Below are positions 1 to 12,854 of a DNA stretch of 64,000 nt, in pieces. This DNA is from Steromphala cineraria (Eukaryota > Mollusca > Gastropoda > Trochida > Trochidae): NCBI GenBank assembly GCA_916613615.1, contig OU744725.1, positions 10,088,708 through 10,152,707 of the forward strand, in the 5' to 3' direction. Each line of letters opens with the position of its first letter. Position 1 is the stretch's first letter. The translations under genes and the position numbers were made by a program. Below the pieces are notes generated by a model. The model was not told the DNA's origin and did not search any database. It worked only from the letters and a program-made list of their open reading frames with translations.

Positions 1-368
1 CTTTGACGTTAACAAAGTCATTTATAGATTTTAAATGTCTTAAGTTAAATAGCAAAGTATTCACACCAACAATATGTTGTCATTGTAACATTCACTTTTA
101 ACTGTGCTCATTTAAAGACCAAATTTTTTTGATGTATAGAAACATAGAAAATATTTATCAGAACTAGTTTACGACAAAAATGTTCAGATGTTCAGACAGA
201 GCACATTTTTCAGTTTACAATCACTATTTTCCTGAAGGGTCCTCGAAGAAAGAAATAAGATTAGAAAGACTGGTTTAACTTTGAATTTCTCCCTTGAGGA
301 TCATTGGGAAGTGAATGATTACAGATGCTAACCACGTTACCGGAAGCAACACGTTACTAGGGATTTTA

Positions 369-612
369 AGTTCAATAACACACTTTAGATACAGCGATGT
401 TGGTAAGCATATGACGAATCACAATAAAAGCTGAGGTATGGAATGGAATCATCTTTTCAAATATCTTCAATGAAAGAGTATCTTTGATTTGATTAGTTGG
501 GCTGTAGACAGACACTGATATTATAATGCACTCTAAATATGTTACCCTGAGGGCATATTTGGTCCGCACTTGAACTCATTATGTGTTTTGTTACTCCAAA
601 CTAGAACTGAAA
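369..612. repeat. Local ~230-bp repeat, copy 1
   Basis: A segment of about 230 bp recurring at 34001-34235, 34600-34848 and 61545-61755. All copies share a core reading on the - strand as a short frame containing TNQIKxxTLSL, but the frames are not preserved between copies, so this is DNA-level repetition and not a gene. Several copies end with the sequence TTCTCCTGAT or a variant, after which they diverge. Confidence 0.75.
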
Positions 613-833
613 CCTTTTTTCCTGATGTTTGTTGCTCCCATAACAATTTGGTGAACTTAGCTGTCCCCAAAATATATCTGCATTAGACTTTCAATGACTG
701 ATTTTTATTCAAAAGACTAACTTTTAAATCTCAAGGGTAGTATAAAAACTGGTAGTAACATAAAGGGTGAATTGAATAGCTACATGTATCATATGGAGAT
801 TATTTATGTTTAAGACTGACTTTCAAGTCTTAA

Positions 834-1189
834 AGGGGCAGTAGCACGTTTTTAGGGGGAATACAAGGTGATGTCAGGAAAAGGAAAATTAATGGTTCTA
901 ATTGAAAGACAATGTATTCAAACTAAATGGAGCAGTATTAATTGAAATATATAACACAAAGTTAAGCCATGCGATTGCTTTTTCTTACACACAATGAATT
1001 ATAGGTGTTCACATAAAATTGCCGCCAAGGGATTTTATGTGAATCTTCATACTTTGTCCTCTGACTATGGATGATTGGCTTATATAATGAGATTTTTGAC
1101 ACTGTCAAAATAATACATTTAGCATCAACTTACAATCATCAGTGAAACATTTAACATATAAAATTATCAAAAAAAGTGCTACTGCCCCT
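834..1189. mobile_element. piggyBac-like MITE with TTAA target duplication
   Basis: A 356-bp non-autonomous element. It begins AGGGGCAGTAGCACGTTTTT and ends with an inverted copy whose outer bases pair (CTACTGCCCCT). TTAA flanks both ends (830-833 and 1190-1193). The matching place in unit B (about 35070-35090) reads straight through with a single TTAA, so this is a clean filled/empty pair showing insertion after duplication or loss from B. Full-length relative at 26504-26860 and a truncated one at 3160-3275. TTAA duplication is the hallmark of piggyBac transposons; the family assignment is inference, since no transposase is encoded. Confidence 0.85.
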
Positions 1190-1334
1190 TTAAGGTTAAT
1201 GTATAGAGACTGAAAATAACATAAAAAGTGAATTGCCTAGCTATGTTACAGATTTTTGCAAAAGAAGTTTGAGTATTTCATTCATGTGAGTGTACTTGAA
1301 TATTATTGAACTTATGGAGGCAACAATGTTCAAT

Positions 1335-3159
1335 TCAGAAGGAATATCAACAGTGCAGTCGCGGCTGTTGCAAGGGAATCTGCCATTGAAATGCCGCATA
1401 GTTGCTTTCTATCTTTGTCTCTCAACAAGATTTAAGAACTGTGCCATTTTATCTTGAACTTTATTCAGTGTGATCTGATTCCGTGTCGTCAAGCTTAACG
1501 CCACATGTAAGGCAACTACGATAATCTAATTGGCTATTTTTCTCCAGAATCCCACATTCGCGAGTTTGTTTTTATATACAGCGTTGACCCACAGGAATGT
1601 GAAGGCCACATGTCAAAACGTCGCTGTAGATTCTCATTGGCTAGTGAACCAGTCGTAGGCAGAGCTAACAAAATAATGACTCTCATGTTGTTGAGATTTG
1701 TATTTGTTCGTGTGATGTAATGTGTCCAGTTGTCAATTGTTTCTTACTTCAATGGACAATTCATCGCCCGTAAACGACTTTGCATCACTCCATCTGATTG
1801 GAATTATTGAGTTTTCAATTGGCATGTTGTTGAATAAAAACAATCCAAGGGTCCCCATTAAGTTGTTGTGGTTGCAATGGATGTATCAATCTTAAACAGT
1901 AGTTTGATAATATTTGTCTATGGAATGAATTAATTGGGTGAATAGAGGACACAATGTATAATTCTCTCCATTGATAAATGGCAATGTGTCAGCAGCACTA
2001 AAATGTGGGGCAAGATCACTGAGGTAAAGATACAGAGCCTGCATAGAATACTAATTGCTGACCAATATGTCCATTTAATGTACTTGTTAGGGTTGTATAT
2101 CGTCAAGTAAGATATAAAGTAGTTCTTCTATGACCAATTGTAACACCAATAAACATAAAAACCTCGAACCTTCAACATTATACTCATTCTTAACTGCCAG
2201 AAAACAAAGTATTTGGCCAATTTTATTGACAACCGGCACAAATATACATAAATATCTGACATAAAAGTGGAAGGAGTACATTGATATTGTTCAATATGAG
2301 CTCCAAAAAGATTATAGATATCACGTTTGCTATGTAGAAGTCTATTGCTATTATGGACAAGATATATTGTTGCACAGTAAGTGTCAAGACAAGGGCAGGC
2401 TTTCACAGCTGCTAAATAGATTTACAAAAAGGTGTTTTTAGATATATTCATTTTTTTTTTATCTCTTTTAAGGAAAAAGAATACGATAAATATACACAGG
2501 ATTAAAGGTAAGATACAACTGGAGATCAAGTTACATTCTGTTATTATGCACGCCGTGTTCTCATGTATGTACTCATGTATGTACGTATGATCCTATAATG
2601 ATGAAAAATTGGTGAAACATTGTTCATGTGGATATTGACCTCAATAATAAACAAGAGGTATTGTATGTATAAAATTATTGTTTTCATAGAGAATTGCCAG
2701 ACAGATAATTCAACAATGTTAACATTTGCATGAGTAGTATTTTATGATTGGACAGCATTCGTCTTGGGTTAGCAGTTTATGTTCAAGCAAGGTAAGATAA
2801 TTATCATGAATCAAATAATTTGACAATAGTAGCCCTTATGTAACTGTTCGAGCTTTCCTTTTTATCTTTCCTCCCGCATTTTTGTGTTGAATTTATTTAA
2901 TATTAAACCTTATGTTATTCTGTTTCGCTATTAATTAGCCTGAATAACTAACACATACTAGATGAATATATGTGAGAACATTAGAAGTCATGAGAACTTT
3001 ACTTTAGGAATGTTTGGAATTCATAGAGTATATATGAAGCGATCCACTGGAGGAATGGCAACTAGTGCTTCACCCGATAATGATTACTACTCTCAACTCT
3101 AACGTTCTGACGCATCTCGGCAAATGTGTGAAAATGCCGTTGCATTTTTACGACTTTAC
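1335..3159. other. Unit-A-specific non-coding segment
   Basis: Homology to units B and C stops at about 1334. This AT-rich stretch has stop-rich short frames only. It contains paired phrases such as AATTGGCTATTTTT and ATTCTCATTGGCTAG that may belong to an old non-autonomous DNA element, but no terminal repeats could be defined. No gene is supported. Confidence 0.5.
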
Positions 3160-3275
3160 AGGGGCAGTAGCACGTTTTTAGGGGGAGCATTAGGTGATTT
3201 CAGGAAAATAAAGTTGAAAGACAATGTATTCAAACTTAATGTTGCAGTAATAATTCAAATATATAATGTAAAGGC
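3160..3275 (+). mobile_element. Truncated copy of the TTAA-flanked MITE
   Basis: Starts with AGGGGCAGTAGCACGTTTTT like the full elements at 834-1189 and 26504-26860 and follows them for about 115 bp before diverging, so the right two-thirds including the right terminal repeat are missing. The left flank is not TTAA, consistent with an old, decayed copy. Confidence 0.7.
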
Positions 3276-3524
3276 TTCTGACTACAAATATTGACAGACA
3301 TACAAGTTCTAATAACAGAAGTAATCAGCGATATGACCTTACAGATCGAGCACTATATCTGGAGCTGAGTATAATCTAGATTGATTTTTATGATAAACTC
3401 GTTCGTTCAATTATTGTTGATTTAATTGAAGGCTACAGGTTGAATGCCACATGGTGAAACTCCAGACTGGGACTTGAACATGATCCTTAGACTTTAAGAG
3501 TATCAACAGATTTTTTAGCCTGTA

Positions 3525-3970
3525 AGGCATGATGGGCTTATGGCATGGCATGGTATCCAGCGTACACCCATCCCTTCATAAAATTTTCGACTTCTGCTTC
3601 GGAAGCTTAAGGCCTAGAATCTGAAACTTTGTGTACAAACTTCTTGCCTAGTGAGAACTATCATTTACAGCGTTGGTGCCCCTGTGACCTCTGATAAGAG
3701 GCCACATCCTTAAAACTTACTTTCACTTCTTCTGCAGAGCATAATGCCTAGATAGTCGAATCTGTGTGTACAGACTCCTTATCTATTGATTATAGTTAAC
3801 AGCTTTGGTGACTCTATGGCCCCTAAAAATGGCTTGGTGTAGTTTTGGAGCCTATACCTGAAATTATCAGTTGCAAATTTGGTAGTCTCAAATCAGGGTT
3901 GGTCATTTTCTAAAAGGTATATTTAATGACCCTGTGGCCCCTAGCTACAAAGGATAGAACCACATTTACC
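3525..3970 (-). repeat. Molluscan-type repeat with internal ~110-bp period (inverted copy)
   Basis: Reads, on the - strand, as a series of phrases of the type GGCCCC...TGTGTACA...GCCTT...TTCTGCAGAAG and ends with a pyramid of CATGCCATGCCATAAGCCCATCATGCCTTAC. The same family, in + orientation, is at 20700-21235 and 55810-56520, where the end is written as CATGTCATAAGACCATCGGGC. It does not encode a protein. Confidence 0.6.
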
Positions 3971-4865
3971 ACAGCCTTAAGCATATTTGAATATAGAGCT
4001 TGGTGAGCTACAGAGCCAATGGCTCTATTTTTTATACTATGATATAGTATGCATCTAAGAATGAAATGCATTTTTTCTTGGATTCCATTTTGCATCAAAT
4101 CATCACGTGACTCTTTCATGTTAAAGCACATTCATAAATAATCATCAATATTTTATATTGAAATATTTTAAATTATGCAGACACAACAAGACCATCTGTA
4201 CTGCTGTCTTGTATTCTAACCTTAGGCTTCATATCATCACATCAAGATATCTAAGAAAATCAATCATATACATTATTATTTCAAACCTTATAATTCTTGT
4301 CCAACCAGTCGCTTAAATATGCTAACAACAAAATATAAGCATTACCATTGCACGACATTTTACTTATCATCAGCTTATTGTTCAGAATGAAATTATGAAA
4401 AAGGTCAGTGTTCACAACGTTATACAAAGCAAAGGTTATTCTTTCCTTATACCCATTGTCATGATATGCATGTTTATCATACAATGGATAGTGTTCTCGG
4501 CATAATAAAGCCAACGGATATTTTCGATATCCAATGGGCGTGGCTAAGGGTCATATACGGATACCGAATCAAATTTCATAGATCAAGGTCGGAACTTCTT
4601 TCTAACTTTCTGATGACGTCAAAAGCGTTAACATTTTGAACGCCTTTAGTGTCGGAGAGGGGCATTACAATATGAATTATACATTGCATAAACATTAATC
4701 TACGAAATAACAACAACACTGTATGGATCTTTAGCCATATGTATTAATTAGCAGTGTTTAAAAACTGTCATCACGATTTGAATGAAACCGACCGAACAAT
4801 TTTACTCACAGGTACCAAAGGCAGTTCAAGTCTCATGTTCCACTACATTTACCCATCTTCAGTGT

Positions 4866-5072
4866 TCATAACTTTAGTTTAGACTTGTTTAGTTTGGATT
4901 TGGAAATCCACAGACAATCATCTAGTTTAGCTCCCTGGTTGTAAATGTTTGTTGTTTCAACGCAAGCTGTACCGTAACCGAAGGGAAGCCACTCTTTCCC
5001 CTTGGGGAGATTGACTTGTCCTCTCGATGAGGTCGGATTGAAGAACGTCAGTTCGATACCGCCAAATACCAT
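4866..5072 (-). CDS. Hypothetical 68-aa ORF, unrecognised
   Basis: An ATG-initiated frame of 68 codons, richer in GC than its surroundings and with balanced codon use (Pro, Gly and Cys residues near the middle, basic Lys/Ser tail). It lies in the A-specific segment and has no copy in unit B. A TGATGACGTCA element lies about 460 bp downstream with respect to this strand, near 4611-4622, so it is not a promoter for this ORF. I recognise no family. It could be a leftover exon of a mobile element or chance. Confidence 0.2.
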   Translation of the reverse strand: MVFGGIELTFFNPTSSRGQVNLPKGKEWLPFGYGTACVETTNIYNQGAKLDDCLWISKSKLNKSKLKL

Positions 5073-5448
5073 TTAAAATGTTTTTCATTTTAAAAATCAT
5101 AATATTTGATTTATTAATAAAATTTCAAAACGTTTGGGTCGGGAGAAGATAGCTTAAACGGCAATAAAGGCATTTATAGTGCGGAATTATATTTTGTCAA
5201 TTCACATTCACAATCATTGCTCTATTCATTTGCATATATCAATGCGCGAATCTTAAACAACGTCAACTCTTAAAACAGTTGTATTAGGCATTTTTTTCGA
5301 ATCAAATTTTCAATTGACATTGTATGATTATCATGCTCGTGTGTTTTTCGGATCATAAATATCCTGCATTTTGAATAAACACTATGTTGCTTTATTTCCT
5401 ATATCAAGAATAAAATGCTCAAGAAACTGTCTGTTTTTCCTAATGAAC

Positions 5449-7540
5449 GGCCATATGAAATATAACTTTATTGATTGGTATATACAAATTGATTTATTAT
5501 TTAAAGTCGATTCCTTATTATTATATAGCAGTTCAGAAGTTCTGAAAACTACTGACACTAATATAAATAAACAACCTTCAATATATATATTCACTTTGAT
5601 TGTAAGCTACTTTGTATGTCCAAGCATAATTTCCTATCTACTACCTACTATACCTTTTCGCTAACGCACATGAGACACATATCTTTCACTTATCTACTAC
5701 AAATTGGAATGGTAGATAGCTAAATCACTAAAAAGAGGTTCATAACAATCCGATTATCCCAATAACTTCAGCAGAGGTGAGTTTACATAACATTATATCT
5801 TGCTTTATTTGTCTAGTTGATGTCAAACTATTTCAAATACGTGATCATCGGTTGTCAGATGAAAGATATTTTGTTTTGAGTCAATCACATTAATCTATGC
5901 AAAGTAAACTAATTGTATGGTCACCCTTATCATCATCACCAAACCACTTGAACTTCGATCTGAGATTATCAGAAAGCCACCAATGCAATGGATTGTACAC
6001 ATATGTTCTTAAAAAAGTTGGCAATTTCTGAAAACACAAAGCAGTTTCCTTAGAACTTGCATCAAACCATCTCATTGAGCTCTGTGATCCTTGATCACTA
6101 ATAAAGATACAATATCGCAATCCAAGCAGGTGCTTTTTGCAACATAGAGCATTACACCATAGAGTGGTATTCAATTGAATTCAATAAATTTTTGTTGGTA
6201 GTAAACTGGTGATCTATTCATTGTATTGAATTGGAAAGCAATATTTTCCTTTAAGAATACTTTTAAAACAACAATGCATCCAAAGCGATTATTTGCGAAC
6301 ATTTTCATATACAATGTGTGTCATTTTAAGAACCGCAGACCATTTTTTCACGATTCTGAGACTACCATATAACTATTTTCAGTAATTATCCATGATTGTT
6401 GTGTACTAGCTGCAATTCAATACCTGCTCCATTCACAACGCATGTCAATAACCTGGAAGATATTGACTGCAGCTACCTGTTCGTGCTCTTCTTGATTCAA
6501 AGAAAGAAACGAATCTGATCTTGGTACCTGAGCTCCATTGTACTCTCAGGGCCTCCTCAAATATCGTGCATCAGCTGTTGAACGACCAATGTATCTTCTC
6601 GAGATTTAGGTAGCTCTTTGATGACAATTCCATAGTCTTTCCTCGGGACAATTATTAATTATGGGCAAAAACCATTTCCGTTATGACAGATGATAGAGAT
6701 GATTTGTCCATGGAGTAGACTTATTGGAGACAAATGATGTTCATTACTAGACACTACAATGTCGTTATACAGCTGATTGATACACTTTCGAATATATTTG
6801 TTAGTGTAGATTTATTTTCGGATAATAATACATTACTAAAAACATAGCTAAAAAGATAAAAAAAAAGATTGATTGAATTTGAAATTTCAAATCATTTTGA
6901 AGGAAACATTAAACTCTAGAAACATTAAACTTTAGAAATCAGGTTATAACAACTTTGCAGAGCAAGTCAATGATATCAATATTTGACATAAGAAAAAGTA
7001 TAGTAATTTACTGTATTGCTTAAATCTATGATCCATAGTAAAGGAAGAATGGGGAAACATGAAATTTCATGATTTTATATGTTTAAATGTCATATTACAT
7101 TTCATAGCAAAGTGTAAAACTTTTCAAGAAATTCCGTTAATTCCCTTTGATATCGAATAGGATGAATTTCAAGGAGATTGCTCAGTTGTTAACTTTATCT
7201 CAACGCTTGATCAAGTGATTAATCAAGAAACCTACTGGAAAGATAGAAATGGTTTGCTATATTTGAAGACATAGCTCCTAATAACAAATCTTTCTGAAAT
7301 ATTCATTTCTTTCTGTGAGATCCTCCTCTTGCTTGGAATATGTTTACCATTTTCATATTTGGTAATCCTTATTTTTGCAGTGGATAGATCTAGTATTCCT
7401 TTCTTGATTGTTACCATTCTCTCCCCCACAGAGGCACATCAAGTTATGAAATGTTGATACAGCCTCTGTTATATTACGCCGACTTTGTGGGATAGAATGG
7501 GAGATGCCTGATTTGAGGCAATCAAAGTAAGTTGTGCAAT
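5449..7540. other. Duplicated non-coding stretch (pairs with 40509-43488)
   Basis: Follows unit B closely except that B has an extra 719 bp at 41408-42126 and about 110 bp at 43000-43110. The only mildly interesting frame is on the - strand at 7353-7520 (residues include DCLKSGISHSIPQ and NITEAVSTF). It stays open in both copies, with mostly silent or conservative changes, but has no recognisable family. No gene is supported. Confidence 0.45.
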
Positions 7541-7555
7541 CAGCGACGCTGTTCA

Positions 7556-7700
7556 TCAATCATCATTTTGGCCACTGAAACATAGCAAAGGCATCTTTAT
7601 ATAAACCACGCTTTCCATGCATGTGGCGTTGTCATTTGATAAAGAAATCAAATGGATTGTGGTGCAATTGTTTGGATTTTGGCATAGTAGAACAAAGGCT
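7556..7700 (-). mobile_element. LINE remnant left after deletion in unit A
   Basis: Matches B 44277-44420, which lies just upstream (coding sense) of the LINE C-terminal frame at 43545-44291. Unit A has lost the rest of that LINE, about 780 bp, with the junction near 7541-7556. To its right, 7701-8178 is a GC-richer segment (TGACATCACTGAT, GCGCGTGCAACC) that replaces about 25 bp of B and is unidentified. Confidence 0.5.
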
Positions 7701-8393
7701 CCAGACAGCGATAATTCGCTCCGTGACATCACTGATAGAATCGCTGCCATCAGAAGCTTGCCGGGTGGAAAAGCTCTAACACCGCGCGTGCAACCAGCGA
7801 ACACTGTCGCGCTCAAAAGTGCAAGCTCAAAACTCGTAGGATTCACATTGCAACTCCGAACAACGACTCAAGAAAGAGTTCGGCAGGCTATATTTTATTT
7901 ATTTTTTTGAAGTGTCCTTTACATTATCTAAACATTTCCTATTTGTCAACCAATTGAAAATATCATGAATTATCATGTTTCAAACAAATAAACTCAACTT
8001 ATATCATATTAATACGCCCAACGTTTAAAGTAAACCCTCGAACCTATTTCTTAGTATGTAAACTAAGCATTTGGTTCGAGGTTATCCATGACGTCATTTC
8101 AATTGATGTCACTGTCACTGACGGCAGGGTAACTACCGGAAAGACAATCGGAGGGAAGGCGCCCTGTCTTGGAGGTTGCCTCTGAGGGAGGAGATTGGAT
8201 TGTTATATATTAGCTGTTTATTCGTCGCTACGCATCTGCTTTCTTTGATATTTTCAAAATACCATTTAATGCCAAAATTCAAAAGTTTTTGGGTGTTCTT
8301 TATGTCATTAGAATACAAACCATGATGGTTTCATGCAATTTGTTCTGTTTTCATATTTGCATGAACAACCTTTTGTTATTCGGATATGTATCG

Positions 8394-8795
8394 TCAAAAC
8401 TTATATGATAATTCAATATGGGGACACTTCTGCGAGAATAACGGTATACATTTAAAACCGACAATTGTATTATTGCGACAGACGAGATCCTTTTGTTGAA
8501 ACATATTTATCTGTAGCCTGAAATTCAATATTGGCTTTATTATAACTTGATACTTTGCAAATATGTCAAATTGCATGTGTTCATTCCAATGGATATCAAC
8601 ATTTCTAATGAAATCTATGTCCTTATACATGTCATAATCTTCGATACAAATATTGTTTAATGAGTCGAATCTCTCGTTCACCAACCACCAGTAATTGCAC
8701 CTCACACAATTGTACCATGTTTTGGTTGCCATTGCAATATCCCCACACATGCGTTTACATCGAAATATTTGTTTATTTGAAAGTATGAATTTCAC
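8394..8795 (-). pseudogene. Conserved Cys-rich frame of 133 codons, possible exon
   Basis: Open for 133 codons but beginning at GTG, so at best an internal exon; first ATG is codon 16. Contains CxxCxxW (YNCVRCNYWW) near codons 28-37. The unit B copy (44720-45064) keeps the first 70 codons with an in-frame one-codon insertion (Lys-Thr-Trp becomes Arg-Thr-Ile-Trp) and then has a Trp-to-stop change. An in-frame indel hints at past coding constraint, but the rest could be chance. No family recognised. Confidence 0.25.
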
Positions 8796-8799
8796 TTAA

Positions 8800-10940
8800 A
8801 GGGTGAGCCGACTTCCCATTTTGTTATATTTACCACGCTTGTGTCTCAAGGTTATCATCTAGAACAGGAAACCTATGTCATGTCCTGTGTGACAATTGTC
8901 TCACAACAAGCTCCTTACACTAAACCTCACGGAGGAGAACTAAATTGATCAGTGTCTATGGGATCAAGTGGGATCCCCAGGCATCTTCAAATAACTCTTC
9001 CTCGGATGAGAAATATCCCATTTATCTCTGAGAGATTTTCTTAGCGATTTGATGTCCATTACACATATACCTAGGAGACATGAAATATGAAGGCTACCTA
9101 AACTTCTATCATTATCTTTAAATAAAAAAAGTATCGATTACAAAGCGTCGGAGGCCAAATACTTTATTTCAATAGATTATGATCAGATGAGAAAAATATG
9201 TTTCATTTTGACCTCTACATCTTAAAAACGTTGTAGTCATATTTATGATTACCGTAACGTCAACTTCAATAAATGTTCTCTTAAAAAGATATTTCAACTG
9301 GAGCTCATTACGGTCCAAAGTAAAGCTTAAACATAGAAATGTTTTATAGTGTTCAGGGTCATTGATTCTCTAATATTTGACGATTTTGAAAACAATAAAT
9401 ACTGCCAAATTGTTTAAACCAACTATTATCCTTTTACATTTTATCAAACATTTATTATGGTAAATCCATAAACTCTTTGTCAAAAAGCTACAAAATGAAC
9501 AGTGGGCATTTTTAAGAGACGTTGATGTGATTTAATTTTAAAACATTGTTTTCTTTTGACCCTTAGTATATATATTTCAAATATTTTAAGTTTTAGACGT
9601 CGTACGCTAAAACAGAACAGTTCAGGCCATTAGTTATCAATCAAAGAATACTTCTAGACGTGTTTTATTTTTTTGGGGGAAAATTGAAATTTTTTAATTT
9701 TTGGGGGGAAAATTTATTTTAATAAACAACAAATGTCCATCGGCAATGAGCTATATTTTACCAAAAAATTACAAAACAAACCCTGTTTTCCACTCATTTA
9801 CACCCTTTTTAACATGGTAGGGGTCATGTTGGTGTACATTTCATTTTTTAACCCCGGTCATCTTAAAACAAAGATATCTTAACAAAAAATGAATCAATCA
9901 ACGATCAATTCATATGAAATATTGTAGATATGATTAATGTTGATGATTCCATAATCAAATGCGTCATATATATTTCAAATCGTTGTTAAATCGAAACTAA
10001 ATGAGGTGTTAGGTTTCTTTTGCTTGTCAGTTTAGTAATTTGAGGACTCTTTTAACAGAAGATATCATGTGACGTTAATTTTTATTTTCTGTTTGTGTCA
10101 ATAGTTCTTGTTGCCACGATTGGAATAGCTACCATAAAATATAACAAGAAGGTTAAGCCCGGATTTGCATTACTATATTAATTTATATATTAACAGACAA
10201 GTGGCAAAGGTTAATTGACTACAACCAGACAAGTTTAAAGGCAAAAAGGGCACTCATTATCTTTTTAGTTTTAATTTATAGACTAATGTTAGAAGTACAG
10301 GTATTTTAAAAAGCTAAATTCTTACGATTTCATAAATTAACAAACATTATCATTTATTTGAATTAATATATCACAATAGATCATTTGGTGGTGACTCAAA
10401 TTAGCTCTTATATTTCTTTTAGAAAGTTATTGAAAACACTTTAAAAATGCCTGTGTATTCAAACTGTGTGACACCTAAGTTTTACATAAATTCGACCAAA
10501 TCAGAAATCATAAGATATACTTGGTGTTATTTATCAAGTCAGTAAACATATTTTGATAACGTTTGATTAAGCGGATGATTATATTATCATAATAGTTAAT
10601 CAATTTAGAAAGTTATTGAATGTATAAAATGGAAACTTTTGACAAAGATGATTGGTTCATTATATAGCATTTACTATCTATTACAAGTTTACTGTGATTC
10701 ACCCTGTGTTGAACAAAACTTCAACATATTTTCTAATTGTCAGAGAAATGCTGTTTATCGTCAATGAGAACTATTGTAAACTAACTAACTATTGTAAAGG
10801 GTAGTATCATGTTATTTTTAGATGTACAACATTATTTTAAATCGACCAACCGCATGTTCAATGAGGCTTTGTGAATTAGTTTCCCAATTTTTAACAGGTC
10901 TCACACATAACAACGCGGAGGTGTTTTTGTTTGTACTGTG
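8800..10940. other. AT-rich duplicated non-coding stretch
   Basis: About 2.1 kb with no credible frame, paired with B 45070-47430. Contains a T-rich stretch with two G runs (9675-9679 and 9703-9708) whose lengths differ in B (46168-46173 and 46198-46205). Nothing else stands out. Confidence 0.5.
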
Positions 10941-11459
10941 TACTACAGATGGTCAGACTAGATAATGAAATGATTCAATCCCATAAGTGCATTTGCCATG
11001 TCAAATGTTTATTAAGGGGATTAAAAAATAAATACTTTATAATACCCTTTCAAACTATGTGTGCAATGTGTCCAACCTGAAGAAAAACCCTGCAGTTCTA
11101 CCAGTTGTCTCCTACCTTGCAGGATCATCACAAGAAAGCCGACAAGGACATTTTTAGAATCAAAATCAGACTTGTAAGAGTTGAAAGGAAACGTAATCAT
11201 TAAGAGTTGTAACGTACTTCCCTCTCCCATATAAACTCCTTCCTCTAGCAGACTTTCATGATGCTAGGAGTGGTTAGACATTTCAGAACCGAGACACCTT
11301 TGATGTTGAACGCCTTTATAAATTAAACATACGTCTAAGTTCTACAAACGGAATCATTAATTTGAATTTATAAAGTTATTAAACAATACACGTGTATCGA
11401 TAAACAAATTAGTTGAATTGTATCTCTTGTTTTCGTATTACTACAATAAGCTTATCTAA

Positions 11460-11700
11460 GTAAATAAATAGTGTGAAAAATAGGGTAGTGCTCTCGTTTG
11501 ATGTGGATAGACGACAGCTTTTCCGGAATCCTGAGCTTTATATCCAGTCAGGATATTTCACAGCAGGTGTCAATCAACTCAGTCTGATAGAAATCGTGCA
11601 CTTCCGGTCTTTTGATGTCAGTAATAGAATATGTGACCTTCAGGGCAAGTCTGGTCTCGACATTCCATGGTCAGAATCCAGCGACAGCTCAAATAAATAA
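11460..11700 (+). other. Strongly conserved segment with open frame (pairs with 47980-48220)
   Basis: GC-richer than its flanks and unusually similar to B, including a run of nearly 90 identical bases. The open frame of 75 codons starts at GTG, not ATG. Differences between copies are both silent and amino-acid changing, so conservation does not look codon-driven. Could be an exon fragment or a regulatory or repeat segment; family unknown. Confidence 0.25.
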
Positions 11701-12854
11701 TATTTCAACTTCAGGCCTATGCTGCAGAGAGACATCAATGGCGATGCATCAATGGTGATGTCTACCTTAAATTACCTGTTTCCTGTCTGTATGTTTGTTT
11801 AATATGAGGTAATTACCAGAGACATCTGTGATATTTATATATTTTATTTATATCATGCAATACAAAGAGATTCTCACCAAAGTGTCTTCTGATATAAAAT
11901 ATTTCAACACAAGTTGATAAAAGGAACGTCTATACGAATATACTTTCCGTTATCAAAACTGTTAATCTCACATGGTTTTTTTATGTTTTTTTATATTCTT
12001 TTTGACATTAATTTAACCAACTTTTTCGAAGGTATATTTCTTATATCTGATATTTGTATATTTTGTTCTTTTGACTTTCGTTTTATGGCATTGTTATGAG
12101 GAGAAACTTTCTCACCTAGACATTGGAAATGGTAGCTTGCGTCAACACAGCGTGACGAATACGTATATGGATAAAACTTAGTCTGTTTATTATCAAAGTC
12201 CAACTGAACGAGCAACGTGTGAGGAGCAACAACTTGCTAGATATGGAATTATTGAACATGTAGCTCAACCTGATATCTGAGTGAATGTGTATTCATTAAC
12301 ATTCTTTCACTAAAAGAGTTACAAATTAGTTTTCAAGCAGCAAAGAATGGTTTGACATTGCCTGATCATGTTTTTTATATATAACTTCACATTTTGTTTG
12401 TCATTTCTGTTACTAATAATTACTAATGAATTTTACCATGGATTTTCTTATAAAAACGTTTAAAGTGAAAGTGATGGAAAGCGTATTTGATTAGAACCCA
12501 TGATAATTGTAATTAAAAATTCCCCCTGTAGTATCTATATATGACCCCAATCAATACCAAATTCTGAACAAAATGAACGAAAATATTGCCTTTTTATCAA
12601 ATATTTATAGCTTGCTCAAACAGTTTCTCATTAAAAAAACGAAAAATCTTTCAAAATTATGTCATTTTGCTTTCATCTCGGATAGTATCTGCATACACTT
12701 TCATGGGACCAATATAAATGTCACAATTATGTTCGACATGTTAAACAACCAAAGTAAACATTTTTATATCTTAAATTCCATTTAAGTCTGTAAGGCATAG
12801 AAGTACATGTACATGTATGAAAAATATTCCCAAGAACGTATAACTGTAGTCTTT

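Noticed and set aside
372..569. Small conserved ORF repeated four times
   Set aside because: All are the 230-bp local repeat; frames are broken differently in each copy.
11473..11700. Conserved 75-codon ORF as a real gene
   Set aside because: Begins with GTG, and A/B differences include as many replacement as silent changes. Kept only as a conserved segment.
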